A DNA stretch of 64,000 nt from Gordionus sp. m RMFG-2023 (Eukaryota > Nematomorpha > Gordioida > Chordodea > Parachordodidae), in assembly GCF_954871325.1 (NCBI RefSeq), contig NC_088779.1:6698846-6762845 (forward strand). Reading direction: 5' to 3'. Under the pieces are notes generated by a model that made no database searches, was not told the DNA's origin, and worked only from the letters and a program-made list of their open reading frames with translations. A program made the translations under genes and the position numbers. Below are positions 11,400-24,755 of this stretch, piece after piece; within the stretch, counting starts at the first letter, position 1, and every line of letters begins with the position of its first letter.

Positions 11400-14300
11400 A
11401 GTCATCATTTGTATGATATTTATATTTTAATTAAAATATAGTTTTTATTAGAATAAAATTTTTGTAAAAATTAAGACGAGAAAATAATATTTTACTTTTG
11501 TATATTAAAAATGTTAACACCAACAATATTCATAATAATATTATTCAAAAATGGTATCGCAAATACGAAGTGAGTAATTAAATAAACAAAAAAAAAGTTG
11601 TTTTTTTCCTTTTTCGTTCCAACCTTTTAGCTAACTATATTTTAGAGAAAATACAAGAGTAAACAAAAATATAATTTTCTTTCTTTTTTTTTATATTCAT
11701 TTTCATATATAATTATAAACCTATCTATCTAGTGGAGTAGGTATTAATCATTTATGATATGAGTAATATGATAAATATTTTACTAATTATATTGCGCTAT
11801 CCCCAAGTTTTGTCGATTTTTTAAAAAGGATTAGCCCCATATTTTAAGCAAAAAAAAATTACGCTAGCCTGAAAATTTTGCTCGCGGGGCTTGCATTATT
11901 TATGCCTAACATATTAAGGTCTAATTTCTATTTTATTCGAAATCGAGTTGATTTGTTTTATTGTATTTTAGGATTTCCATTTAGTTAAAAATCTTCCAAA
12001 ATAATTCTTAAATAATGAATGTTACAATGGCTTAGGGCTCTTTTCCTTTTAGGTGTGCATTTTTTTAGTGGTTTTTGGGGCATTCTCAAATAAAAGTATT
12101 TTGGCAAATGACCCAGTGAAGAAAGTCAATCAAAATTTGTTTTTTTTTCTATTAAAAAATATATTATAAAAACTGCCTTGTATTTTGTTGAATTCGCCAA
12201 GGGTTATTGTGTACAACGGAGGAAACTATAAAATTTTCCCTTCCCGTGCCAAAATTTTTGATCCTCCTTTATCCCTAAAAAAAAATAACCTATGTCATTG
12301 TAAACATTGATTTATAAAAAATAAATATAAATTAAATAGAATATGACTGTCAAATGGCTCCGCCTTCAATAAAATCTATTAGGAGGGTAGTAAATGTTTC
12401 TTTCAGCAGCTGATTTAAGTTTAGCAGACTGGGAATTAACAAATTATTATTTCGCCCTTATTTTCGCAAATACAGTAAAACAGTTGTTATATGTAGATGC
12501 CAATTTCTGAGATAGTATAAATTAGTCTCATTAAGTCGTCGCTGGTGGAATATCTTCAATTCCGGAAATATGAAATTTAAAAAATTTATATATCAATTAT
12601 AATACAAATAATGACTGACTAACTTAAATAAACTGAGGTGGCGGGCATTACAATTCTTAATTATTAAAATATTCTTAATATTTTGTTAAATAACCTTTTC
12701 CTAGTTAGTTTAATTTTCAATTTAGTTTTTGCGATGTAGATGAAACAGAAATGAAAATGTTGAAATGATGTTGGGTAAATCTAAAAAGGACCATGTAAGG
12801 AACAAAGTTATTATGGATAGTTAATAATTACTTCCAATAAATGCTAAGATTAAACGAAAGTAGGTTACATTATAGGTTTGGTCATTTATAAAGGAGGGAG
12901 GTGAGATTGTTGAAAAGGAAAAGGCGATGCTAGAAGTTAAAGGGGAAATAAACGTAGAAAAAAAATTATGTAAATAAAAATGGAAGGATCTGTTAAGCTC
13001 CTTAACAGATGATTTGGTGTACAAGAGGTCAGGAATTAAGGGAGCCGAAAGAACTCTAACCTTTACTTTTTTTTAAACAAATTTAAATCATATATTTTCT
13101 TAATCGCGTTTATTTTTATTTTAAAAGTCTTCATTATAGTATTCCAGCATTATATAAAATACCCCTACCCTTTGAATTTTAAACAATTTTGCCAGAAGCT
13201 TTTGCATATTTTTTAATTTTTATAAAATATCTACGAGATTCTAGTAATTATATATAAAATTATATCTTGGGTTCAGAGGTTAAGATTTGTATTATTGTTC
13301 TCCGTGTATCGGGTTCAAGTATAAACTAGTAATTGTGTTAAACGCCTTGATTTATCCTATTTTCATAAACGGCTTTTTTTATCAGAAGTAAATACCTAAG
13401 ACTTAGAGAATTTGCCCAAGTATTAGATAGGTTTGGAAATTAATTGGCTAAATTTCGAGGCTTAAATGATAATTTTGGCTAAAATCTGGATTTAACTGTA
13501 TTTCAAATAACAACATTACAAATTGACATTTATTTTACAGGGAAATTTTTTTTTGTTGAAACGAATTTGATATTAGACATTGAGTTTCACTATTGAAACA
13601 AATCTGATAACTTAGAGATGCGAATCCGTGTAAATCAGCAATGAATATATATATCATGGCATCTAAATAGCCCGAGATTAACTCTATTTTATTTTAACAA
13701 TAAGATTGTATTTCTTATTTATGAGAACTTATCTAATTTGTCCATTAAATTCGTATACTGGAGATAATAAAAGGGAAACAAATACTAAATGCTGTTCTTA
13801 TTGTTTTTATTCTTTGTAACATTGAATTAAATTGTATTGCTAAAGAAAATAAGTTTAAAAAATAAACGATAATAGAAAAGATAATCAAATGAATTAGGTC
13901 CGGTCTGGTGCGATAAAGAGATATACTAATTTTTATTTCTTTCTAAATTTAATATAATAACCATTTGTTTGATCATTTAATGAAATTAAAAATTTTATTC
14001 AATAAATTTTATATTTTAATATTTTCCTTATAGCATTTTATAGTTTTGATTAACAAATCAAGATAAGCTTCGAGTGCCTTAAAGACATTTTTTTTTAAAT
14101 ATTTAATTCTCACATTTTTTTTCTTTATTGAAATATTGTGATATTGTGATTATTATAAAACATATTTAATATTTAATTTTTTTTGGGCGTGGGTTTGGAA
14201 AATTTTTTAAATACGTTATACGTGATATTAAGCGCCTAGCCCTAAAACGTTATATATATAACAGAGCAACACTTGATTCTCTCATGAAAAAGCCCATCAG

Positions 14301-15300
14301 ACTGGGATAAGTGATGGAAATAAGTAAAAAGAAGTATTTGGATTTTGAACAAATACATTTTGGGAAATATATTATTATGGCGCCATTAAGTTTAGTGCCT
14401 AATTGTATATTATTTCAATCCATTTTATAGACAGTATAAAGAAAAAAAGTTAATAGCAAAAATAAAAAAATTGCCAAAATTTGGATCACGCCTCAATAGA
14501 AACTATAGAACTTAAAATCTGGGTTGCGCTAATCAAATTATAAACAAAATTTAAAGGATGACGTCACGTATTAAGCGTGAGGTAAGCAAGCTTTTGTAAA
14601 CACTAACTATGATACTTTTATTAATAAACCATTAAGTAGCGTTTAAGTGGTATATTTTATTTGTTTGTATATATGTGCTGTAGGTATAAGGGGGGGGGGG
14701 GGGGAATTGCCAAAGTTGGTATCATGACAGAACGGATGATACAAAAGTTCCAAATATCCTGTTTTACGTTTCATATTTAATACCTTCGCCTTACTTATTA
14801 ATTCTTCAATCAATTTCGCCAACCACAAATATTTTGTATGCAGATTTATCTGTCAGTGAGGCTTAACGGGAAACTAGTCTTCTCTCCGCTAAACAAATCA
14901 TCTGATATATTTGGGATTATCTTGTAAATTTGACGTGAGGAATGATTTCTTAAGCATGCTACTGAAAAAAAATTTATTTATTCCAAAAATTTACCAATCT
15001 ACTAAAAAAAATGTAATTTATAAATTTTAATTCCACGAAAAAAAAAGTTTCTGTTCCACTGAAAACAAAAAGTAAACAAAATGCTTTTAATTAACCATCA
15101 CTCTTTGAGAGCCAGATGGCTCCTTATAAATTCCTATTAAAATTATTTTATAAATTATATTTTTTATCATTTTTATTTTTCCATATTTTTTTTCCCATTT
15201 CAAGTTTAGAAAAAGAAAATTTTATTAAAAGTTAATTTTGCCTTCATATAAAATTTTTATTCGAAGTAACATTATAATTTTTAGTAAATGTTTTATATAA
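11400..15300. other. Gene-poor AT-rich region with small unassigned open stretches
   Basis: No recognisable gene. Near 12055 a stretch after TTCCTTTTAG reads VCIFLVVFGAFSNKSILAN, like a signal peptide. Near 12394 a 39-codon frame begins MFLSAADLSLADWELTN. Neither could be linked to other exons. A C-run lies at 10985-10994 and a 14-base G-run at 14691-14704. Confidence 0.3.
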
Positions 15301-15301
15301 T

Positions 15302-15534
15302 TGAGGTACCATTTGTATGGCCCTGCCCGGATTTTTTTAAAAAAATTATATTTATTTTTAATTTTTACCGCTAATGATAGCTATTTAAAATATTCAATTT
15401 TAAAATAAACGGCTCAGCCTTGGTATTTTAACGAAAAATTTTGTAGGCCGTGTCCCCGGATATTTTTAAAAAAATTAAAAAACTGCCCGGCCCATGTACC
15501 CGGGCTTAGGTCCGGGCCAGCCTGTAGGTCTCTG
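15302..15534. mobile_element. GGCCCGG-rich hAT-like MITE, copy 2
   Basis: It begins GAGGTACCATTTGTATGGCC, matching the left end at 46534, and ends GTAGGTCTCTG, matching the right end at 46863. The interior shares CCCGG patches separated by runs of T and A. No clear target duplication. Confidence 0.75.
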
Positions 15535-15830
15535 ATTATTATTGTCGAATAGCATTTTTCCCGTTCCTATTTATAATGTATTTATTTTAAAAAAACCTTT
15601 TAAAACATTTACTCCATTTTTACCTTTAAAAGTTTTACTAAACATTCGCTCTCTAACACTTCAGGTTAAAAAATCATATAATGTCATGAAGCAGCCACAA
15701 AGTATAGAATTTAGAAACCGGAAAAAATGCAATTTTATTTTTTGCTGAAACGAATTCCAAAACTGATAACTTTTTTATAGAATTAGACAGTAATGTTATT
15801 AGTTTATTTTTAAAAAATGTATACGTATAT

Positions 15831-15990
15831 CAGAGGGACCAGAAAATATTTTTTTTTATACCTGAGCCGGGATTTATATTTTAAATTGCTTTAAAAATTA
15901 AAAATAAATATAATATAATATATTTAAGAAAATCAGGGCCGGGCCTGAAAACTTCTTTTTATAAAAAATCCGGGCCGGGCCGTGATATTA
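15831..15990. mobile_element. GGCCCGG-rich MITE, fragment
   Basis: It starts CAGAGGGACCAG and carries GCCGGG, CAGGGCCGGGCC and ATCCGGGCCGGGCC blocks like the copies at 8857 and 15302. The right terminal repeat is not recognisable, so this looks like a decayed or truncated copy 300 bp downstream of copy 2. Confidence 0.55.
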
Positions 15991-16509
15991 TATTTATATT
16001 TAAAATTTGAGTGTTGTTTATAAAATTGTTAATAATGGATTATAAACTCTTGTGAAACATTATTTTAAGCAAACATTTTTTTTTAGAGATTCTTAAATTT
16101 ATATGGGTCATTATCGAACTATCTTCAAACAAATGATATACTTACTGTATAGTATGGACAGTGGTGTAGTTATTTTCCAAGTTTGTTTAATAAAGAATAA
16201 TTTAAATCTCCTTAAATTTTAGATCGAGTTATATTTTTAAAAATTTTTTATTAATCATATTAAGAGTTAGCTCTAAGCATGAAGTTTGGCAAACTTTTTA
16301 AAACTCTAATTCTAAAGCTTGGGCTAATATCTAATGTTTAAAGAATATACATATATTTCTTTTAAATGTTTTGACCATTGATCAGAATAAATATAAAAAT
16401 AAATTTAGAAAAATAATAATAAATATTTATAGATATCGAAATTTAGTCAAAAAATCTGATATTATCAAAACTTAATTTTTCAAGTAAATAAAATTCAGTG
16501 ATCAAATAA

Positions 16510-16665
16510 ATCATGATAAAGTATCGTGTGATAAAAGTCGAGTTATCAAATACTAAGCGTTTAAGTAGTGTCGTTATAAAGTATCGGCGTGATAAAGTGT
16601 CGTCTTGATAAAGTATCGCGTGATAATATTCGTATGATAGAGTGCCGCGTGGGTAAGGTGTCACC
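16510..16665. repeat. Degenerate 15-bp tandem array, GATAAAGTGTCGCGT type
   Basis: Roughly ten degenerate copies of a unit like GATAAAGTGTCGCGT follow one another (GATAAAGTATCGTGT, GATAAAGTGTCGTCT, GATAAAGTATCGCGT and others). The same unit forms a second array at 19571-19687, so it is a dispersed family and not a local slip. Confidence 0.8.
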
Positions 16666-16983
16666 AAATCATAATAATTTATATTTTAGTAATATTTATT
16701 TTTGTTTGATGGATTATTAAAATTAAAAATAGACTAAAGAAAGACTTAATCACAATGTAAAATAGTTTTATTAATTGCAAGTGCACAATGCACTGTCAAT
16801 GGTAGGAATAAAAAATTGATATATTTTTAACATCTCGATTTTGGTAGATATCACGATAATTGGCTCATTAACTATAATGATAAATTATTTTTATGGTTAA
16901 GACCCAAATATAATAAAAATAAAATGTATAAAAACTTATGTTTCTGTTATTTTTAGTAAATTTTATAAGTTATTATTTTTCTA

Positions 16984-17395
16984 GACCATGGACCCTGAAC
17001 CTATCTGAACCCAAACCTGGTTCAGAGATATTTCACTGAACCAGAACCCAAATCGGAACCCTTTTTTTAGAAGAAGGTTCATAGCCTTGTTAATAATTAA
17101 TTCGATTAGAACCAGAAAGCTAAACCATGCCAAAAGCCATTCCATTCTTTGTAATCAAGTTATGCCACGTCAAGCCATGACAGTAACGAACCTAGCCCAT
17201 TAAGGTAAGCCACATTGCGCCGATAAATCCATGATAAGTCAAGCCTTTTAATCAATTGAGAAGAGCTTAGCCATGATAAGCCAAGGCAATTATATCAAGC
17301 AAACCGAATTTATCTGTATGACCGAGTCTGAATTAAGCCTATTAAAAAGCAAACAAAGCCATAGCAATCCAAGCCATCATACAAAGCCAATACTA
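16984..17395. repeat. GAACC block plus degenerate AAGCC array, locus 1
   Basis: A block with repeated GAACC (16987-17065) is followed by about 300 bp dotted with AAGCC, CAAGCC and CATGATAAGCC at irregular 15-30 base spacing. The same two components, in the other order, occur at 34130-34600. The sequence is A/C-rich and G-poor on this strand. Confidence 0.65.
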
Positions 17396-17461
17396 TTCTA
17401 TTTAATTTTTTCAAAACAAGATTCCGAGTTGGAAAAAAATTATTTAAAGGTTTTTTTTTAA

Positions 17462-18975
17462 GATCTTCAAATTTTGAACAAATATCTTTGATAATCATAA
17501 AATGGAGATTTTTTTTAAGAAGAAAAACCCTGTTTGAGCATTCTCAAAAAAAAATTATTTAAAAATCCCTTAAGATATTTTATTTTGAATAGCATTCTGT
17601 AATATATAACTTAATTCTTTCAAACGCGGATATTTTCAATGCGTATATTTGCATTAATAAAGAATTTTAATATGTATATACATCTCCGACATTTCAATGT
17701 GCTGCTTCAAGGACTATAGTATATTATATTTTATGGATTACATAATTTTAATCGATGAACAACACTAGAGCAATATAGAAGTTGATTTGATTAAGTTTTA
17801 GAGAACACACGCATGTTTTGATAGCTAGTCATAAGAAAACACTTGAAATAACCTTTACTTATTTAGTAAAAGATAGACAGAAACCTTAAAAACTTGGATT
17901 ATCATTAAATTAATTTTAAAAAATTGGCATTATTTTCATTTAAATAATTTTTTTAAGCTTGGTCATTAATGGAAAGTGTGCAGTCAGCGTTCGTCAGAGA
18001 TGAAATTAAAGGACGCACTCTTTAATACAATGTCTTTGTAAATAAAATGAAGGTCATGGCGTAATTTCATTTTAGATGTGTGTAAAATCTTAGCTAACTA
18101 ATAAAATATAATAATTTTTCGCAAACTAGTGGCCTTGATTTTTCTATTAATATAATTTTCTTTCTCTCATATTTATTTAGACAAACGTGGTAAAAAAAAA
18201 TCTTATATTCAATAAAGAATTTGGAATTTGTCATATCATCATGAAGCAGTTAAAGAAATTAAAAAACTTATTTATTGAAGAAAATAAAAGAGAATATTTC
18301 TTATTATTATATTTATTTATAACTCTTTTTAATACTTAGTAGTTAAGTTATTTAACAGAAGGTTATTTCTTTTCTATTTTGAAGATAAGAACCATAATAA
18401 TAAAAAAATAACATAACTTTTGACACCCATCAAAATTCTAGTTTATATATCTCCACGATTAAATGTTGGCGAGATACCAACGTGCTAGTATTGGGCAAAT
18501 TAATTGACACTAGGTTCAAAAATCAAAAGGACAGGCTGTGCAACGGTATTGGGTCAAGTATATAATTACTACAAATAAAATGAGGATAAAATGCAGAAGT
18601 AAGCATGGTTTATCGAAAAGCTAAAGAAGCTCAAATAATTTTAACCTTATTTTATGTGTAAAAGTTGTTTTCCATAAATTTGCCTCTTTCGATTTCCAGT
18701 TTTTGCCTTACAAGTATTATTAATTTCTAAAGAAGAGTATGGCTATTATGGCAATATCCAACCGATTAATTCAGATGCCATGTGTAATTATTCAACTAGT
18801 GTTGAAAGAGGAATAAATAATCTATTAAGAGGGACAATAAGAGCAGGCGCGTAACCAATGGGGGAAGGAGAGAAATTTCACCTCCCCCCTCCCCATCATT
18901 TTAATAAATATTATCCCTATAATTCAATTTTTTTAAAAAAAGAAGCTATTTTTTAAAAAGTGAAAACCCCGGTTT
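17462..18975. other. AT-rich intergenic DNA, no gene seen
   Basis: Low-complexity A/T runs without conserved coding content. Near 18848 GCGCGTAACCAATGGGGG resembles the left end of the MITE at 1570, followed by a pyrimidine-rich CCTCCCCCCTCCCC patch. Confidence 0.4.
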
Positions 18976-18978
18976 AGA

Positions 18979-19424
18979 TTCATAAATGGATATGCAATTG
19001 GATCTATATTATAAGCGATATTCTCTAACTGAGACAAAAATTTCTCCTTGTGGTCGCCGAAGATATAAGAGAGTTAATTTTTAGGAAAAGTGAAGCATTT
19101 ATGCTAAAGTTACCTAAAGTGGAAGTGACAAAAGATAAAATATGGCATTTTCTAGTAAAAAAATGGTTTCGGCGCTTAAGTTTCGGTGGTGATTAAAATA
19201 AATGTGTTGATTTGATTTAGTAAATGAGTCTATACAGGTATAGTCACAAGCTCTGGATAGTCTTCTAGCCCAAGGAGTAGGTATTATTTTAGTTTGTTGT
19301 TTTATCAATCACGGCCACCAACTTCGAATCATTTTGTCACTTTTACTCCAGATAACTTTAGCACTGAAGCATCACTTGAAAAACTTTAGCGAAATCCAAT
19401 TGCACATCCATTCACGTATTTATG
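18979..19424. mobile_element. Palindromic non-autonomous element
   Basis: Two inverted arms are visible. The inner arms are AAGTGAAGCATTTATGCTAA (19090) against the reverse of the stretch ending near 19375, extending through GTGACAAAA. The outer arms are CATAAATGGATATGCAATTG (18981) against the reverse of CAATTGCACATCCATTCACG (19398). The left arm has about 70 extra bases between inner and outer parts. The spacer has no recognisable protein. Confidence 0.65.
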
Positions 19425-19570
19425 CTTATAATATTTTAATTTTTTTTTAAAAAAATTTTATATTTTTTTAATTTTTCTCATAGTTTTGGCTATTTTAAAT
19501 TATTATACTTTTTAAATAGAAAAAAAATGAAAAGTTTTTTTTGAAAAAAAAAGATAAATAAGTAAACAAA

Positions 19571-19687
19571 ATCGTGGGATAAAGTGTCGCTTAATAAATG
19601 GCCCATGATAAATTGTCGCGTTATCAAATGACTGAGTGATAAATTGTCAACATGATAAAGTGTCGCATAATAAAACGTCGATAGGCG
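19571..19687. repeat. Degenerate 15-bp tandem array, GATAAAGTGTCGC type, second locus
   Basis: Units GGATAAAGTGTCGC, TGATAAATTGTCGCG, TGATAAATTGTCAAC and TGATAAAGTGTCGCA follow each other about every 15 or 30 bases. This is the same family as 16510-16665, three kilobases away and in the same orientation. Confidence 0.8.
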
Positions 19688-20289
19688 ATTATACATATAT
19701 TTATATACTATATAAAAAAAAAATTCTGAATTAAACTTTTTATTAATAAAAATAAATTTTTTAAAAATAAATTTTTTTAAAAATAAAAATAAGATTATAT
19801 CCAGCTTATGTTGTAAGTAAAGTTGTTTTTTTAAATTTACTCGTCTAACCCCTTCCTATCTTGGAGCATTCCTTCTCTCTAGCCATTAATGGTTTCGTTC
19901 CTTATCCATACATGTTGACCGAATTTTAAATATTTTTTGACAAACCCCTAACCAAATTTTGAGGCTAAATTAATACTTTTTCGGCTAAAATCTTATTTTT
20001 AACAACATTAATCACATAATAACAATATTCATGGAATTTATTAAATATAAACTATATATATAGACTAAGTATATTTTCTAAATACATTTATTAATAAAGG
20101 GAAACAAATATAAATTTAAAAAAATACAAATTTAATTAATAAATATATATAATTTTAGTTATCATGTATTAATTGTAATGTATTTTTCTTATTCTTTTAT
20201 TTTGAAATTCATCATTTATTATTCAAATTAATCTCAAAATATATAATAATAATAAAAATAAACATTTTACAAAAAAATAACAAAAAACA

Positions 20290-23260
20290 ACAATTTAATA
20301 CACCCCCAGTCGATCTGGTTTCGATCGTATCCTTTTGGGATATCGATCTTGACTTTTTTCTTCCTCCCTCTCCTTTGAATTCATTTCATCGTTATTTTTT
20401 ATTACACCCTCTTTGTTTACTATCTCTTCGGTTTTATCTTCTACTGCAGTACTCTCTTCTAATTCGTATTCTTCAATTAATACATTTTCGGTTCTTTTCC
20501 TTAATTGGTCCGTATGACGTATATCGTATTACCCGCTATACTTACATAACGTTGTGATCCGAGTATGACTTTAATAATGGCTTCTTCCCATTTTTTTTCT
20601 TTATTATTGTATAGGCGCGACCAAACCTTTTCATTTATCTGTTCAAACTTCTCCTTTTTATTTCCCCGTTCAAAAATTTGATCCAACAATCCTCTAGGTT
20701 TAAATTTTAGTAGTATTTTAGCGGGACTTTGTTCAGTTTCTGTCCCTGGTGTATTTCTGTAATTGTTGAGAAAAATAGCAAGGCTGGTTTCTAAATCCCT
20801 CTCGTTTCTTTTATTCATACTCTGTTTAAAAGTTCGAACTAAACGTTCGGTCATGCCGTTTGTCAGAGGATGGTAAGGACTTTCATGCACTAATTGAATC
20901 CCGTTTTTTTACAAAAATTATTGAAATCTTTGCTGCTGAATTGGGGTCCGTTATCAGAAACGATTATTTTGGGAAATCCGAATCTTGCAAAAATATTTCT
21001 TGATATTTTTTTCGTGCATTCGGTTGTAGTGCTAGTCATGGGAACTATTTCTGGCCAGCGACTGCTAGCATCTATCACTACCAACCAATAATGATTTTGA
21101 AATGGTCAGCATAATCAATATATACTCGGTGCCATGCTTTTGGTGGTTTTGGCCAATTTTGAATTGCTGTCTTTTGAGGCATATCGTGTTGTTCCTGGCA
21201 TTCTCTACATTTTTTTACTCATGTTTCTATATCTTGGTTTATATTAGGCCACCACGCGTATTGTCGTGCTCTTATCTTCATTTTTACCATTCCGATGTGT
21301 CCTTGATGTATCATGTCCAACACGTTGTTTCGGTATTGTTGTGGTATTATCATTTTAGTTCTCCATAATAAACAATCTCTCTCTGTTGTAATTTCCTCTC
21401 TCCTTTGGCTATACTCCTTTAAACATGCATCTTGGCCATCCATCTATGGTATATCGGTATACTTTAGAAAGTATATCATCTCGCATTGTTTCTCTTTCAA
21501 TTTCGCTTGCATAAAGGTGTTTCTCCCACCTGTATTTGATCTAGCGCTTCTTCTTTTGATATTGGAGTTCCCTTTATGGATAATCAAGATAGCATGCCAG
21601 CATTTGCTATTTGTCTACTACTTTTGACTTCTATTTTATATTGGTAACCTGCTAATAATAAAGTCCATCTTTGTATTCTGGCAGTAGATGTTGATGGTAT
21701 ATATCTTTTCTTGGAAGAAATAAACCTATTAATGGCTTGTGGTCTGTTTGTAATGTGAACTTTTTTCCATATATAAATTCTTTGAATTTTGTAACACCGA
21801 ATATGATGGCAAGTGCTTCTCTTTCAATTTGGCTATAATTTTTTTCAGCTGCATTTAGTGTTCTTGAGGCGAATACAATTGGTCTCTCCTTACCCCCTTC
21901 TATATGTGATATTACTGCCCCAATTCCTATAGCTGATGCATTTGTTGCTAATATTTGCTAATATAATGGGTAATTTTGGATCATAGTGTTGTAATATTGG
22001 AGTATTTCTTGCTTTATTTTTTTATACGCGTCTTTGCATTCATTAGTCCATTTCCAAATAACTGCTTTTTCTAATAATTGTATAATGGTTTGGCTTTGGG
22101 TGCAAAATTCGAAATAAATTTTGAATAGTATGTTGCTGACCCTAGAAATGACTGTAATTGTTTCAAATTTGTTGGTTCTGGTGCATTTTTTACTGCCTCA
22201 GTATTTTTTTCGGTAGTTGTAATTCCGTTTTTTGAAATATTGTGTCCTAAGTATTCGACATTTTGTTTGAAAAATTTACATTTTTCTATTTTTAGCTTGA
22301 TTCCATTTTCATCTAGACATTTTAGTACCTTTTTTAAATTTGTTTCGTGTTTCTCTCTATTTTTCCCGGTTATTATAATATCATCTAAATAACAAGCTAC
22401 TCCTTCAAAACCTTAAAAATTCTCGATGACTCGTTGAAATATTGCTGGAGAAGACGATATACCAAAAGGTAGTCTTGTATATTTAAATAATCCTCTAAGC
22501 GTATTGATTACAAGATATTTTTGAGACTCTTCCTCCACTTTAATTTGAAAATAGGCATCTAATACAATATTGAAAATTCCTCTCCTTTTCCCAAATTGGC
22601 TAATAAATCTTGGATTCTTGGTATTGGATATGGATCAATATTAATATTTTGATTTATAGTTCTTTAAATCCCCTCAAATTCTTAATGTTTTATCTTTCTT
22701 TTGAACAATTACTATGGGTGATGCATAAAGTGAATGAATAATTTTCTCTATTACTCCTATTTTTTGCAATCTATCTAAATCTTCTTCAACTTTATCTTTT
22801 AATGCGTATGGTACGGGACGTGATTTACAGAAAATTGGTTTCTCGTTTTTCATATATTTGTGCCTTATAATCTTTCAAGCAGCCTAATTCTTTGGTAAAT
22901 AATTGAGGAAATTCATTTTTTATATTAATATTATTTATTTGTATGGTCCTTTCAGGTAATTCAGTCATTTTGGGAAATTTAGTTATCCAATTTCTTCCAA
23001 TTAGATTTTTGGTATATCCTTTTGTAATTATGAGAGGTAGTTCCACTTCCAATGTTCGCCCTTTATATTGTACTTTTACTACAGTCTGACCATAGTGGTA
23101 TATTGGTTCCTGTATAACTTTTAAGTTTTAGCATGCAATTTGTTAATTCCGGATGATTAAGTTTATTTTTCCAATCTATTTCGTTAATTATACTGACCCC
23201 AGCTCCAGTATCCCAATTCCATTCTTATATCGCTGTTGTTTATTTTGACATCCACCCAAA
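20290..23260 (-). mobile_element. Ty3/Gypsy retroelement fossil 1
   Basis: Minus-strand pol remnant. In coding order it holds a protease-like region (about 23250-22825), reverse transcriptase (about 22800-22000), RNase H (about 21950-21640), a zinc-binding integrase N-domain (about 21440-21220) and integrase core and C-terminal parts (about 21090-20500). It is clearly broken, with many interruptions, and no LTR pair was recognised, so it is old and truncated. On its upstream side it abuts a hAT transposon remnant. Confidence 0.9.
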
Positions 23261-23279
23261 TTTCTTGCAAATAATGGTA

Positions 23280-24755
23280 TTTAAAAAAATATGATGATAT
23301 TATCTAATAAATAAAATTTTATTGCTATTTTTTGATTTGAATTTAAAAAGAGAGATTTACTTTTCTCTGAGATTTTGCTAATTCATCTAGAATCGAATTT
23401 TTATCTAAAATAATCTCCTTATAAATATTCAAAAGTGCTAATCCATTTAAACGTTTTTCACCGGTTTTGTTTCTTAAATAGGTTTTTAACCTTTTTAAAG
23501 TTGAAAAAGACCTTTCATTAGTGCAGGTACTAATTGGCAAGGTAGCTAAAATAATTAATAATGTTTTGATATTAGGCAGGGAATCTAAAATGCAATTACA
23601 CATGGAAAGGGCCCAGAGCATTTTTTGGTCTCAAAGAATACCCTATTCTGTCAAGATTTTTATACCAAAATTCGACATCACAAAGTAACTTATCATATGA
23701 ACCTACTAAATCATCGGCATAAAACTCTGAGATTTTTTTAATATCCTCTCGCGTTTTAAGTGTAATCAACAGTTTAGACTCAACCGGCAAAAGAAAATAA
23801 AAGCTTTTTAAAATATAATTATGACTAATAAATCTTTCTTTTAATTGAAATAAAAATGTATCAATAAGGGGAATAAAAATGTTTATTTTATAAAAATCCT
23901 CAAACGTAGATGCATCAATATTTGATCGATTGAATTGTCTAGAGGCTACTCTAGGTTTAAAAATTTCAATTCCAAACATATTAGCAATCTCCTTTACTTT
24001 TTCATATATTTCATGAAATTTTTCATCCACATTCTCTCTGATATTTGTTAATATTTCAACAATATCCTTTGCTCTATTCATAATCTCCCTTAAATCCGAA
24101 TCAATTTTTTGTAGTATTTTGCTAAAATCATATGTATAATTAAATAAAAAATAAACACATTAAATTGAAATGAAAAACTGTGGCTTAATAATAGCTTGCA
24201 AAAGATTTTCGGCATCTGCTGAATCTTTTTCCTTGCTTGATATATAAAATTTTAGTGCTGCAAAGACAACATCATATAGTTCAATAAAGAGTTTCACCGA
24301 CTTTTTTCTTTCGATGAAACCGGTCGCACAAAATCTTTTTAGTTCTTTTTTTGATTTTTTGAGTCAATATCATGATACGTTTGAATAAATAACTCCCTTT
24401 ATTGGGTGGTGTGAAATAGCACTAAAAATAAATATAAAAATAATCAAATGTGTATATCTATTATTATTTATAATAAATTTAAAACATAAAAATCAAGAAT
24501 TTTCATGGGGGGGGGGGGATTTGAACCCCCAAACCGCCATCTCCCCTCCCCCTCATGCCTTCGGCACTGCCAACACGTCAATTGCAACTTATGCTAACTG
24601 TCCTAATTTTTTGTTCTAATTAAAGATATTTATAAACGCCGATTAAAAAAATTGACGGCGTCGGCAGTGAAACACTTGAAATAGGCGGCGGGTAAAATGT
24701 CTAAAAAACTTTTTAGGCGGGAGCGCAGAGGCGCGGCGCCCAGGTCTACCTATAG
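23280..24755 (-). mobile_element. hAT transposon remnant with ZMYM1-like transposase
   Basis: The transposase reads on the minus strand. The N-terminal side is at about 24310-24160 (KLFIELYDVVFAALKFYIS), the middle at 24117-23596 (REIMNRAKDIVEILTNIREN onward), and the C-terminal dimerisation part at 23621-23343 with CTNERSFSTLKRLKTYLRN. A stop near 24160 and a frame change near 23600 break it. The CTNERSFS...LK block is typical of hAT transposases with a TTF/ZMYM-type layout. GC-rich GGCGCCGCGCC sequence near 24735-24755 looks like the subterminal part of the right end; the left end is lost at the join with the Gypsy remnant. A T-loop-like GATTTGAACCCCC lies at 24519. Confidence 0.85.

Noticed and set aside
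12821-13024. 67-codon minus-strand frame, and an opposite-strand stretch reading EIVEKEKAMLEVKGEI
   Set aside because: Neither strand shows a recognisable domain or splice context; possibly transposon debris but unsupported.
14643-14828. 61-codon minus-strand frame with LAKLIEELISKAKVLN
   Set aside because: Helix-like but interrupted by a poly-G run and with no partner exon or known family.
24519-24605. Possible tRNA gene (GATTTGAACCCCC T-loop-like motif)
   Set aside because: No cloverleaf can be closed: the acceptor stem and A-box are missing. It lies in hAT subterminal sequence.
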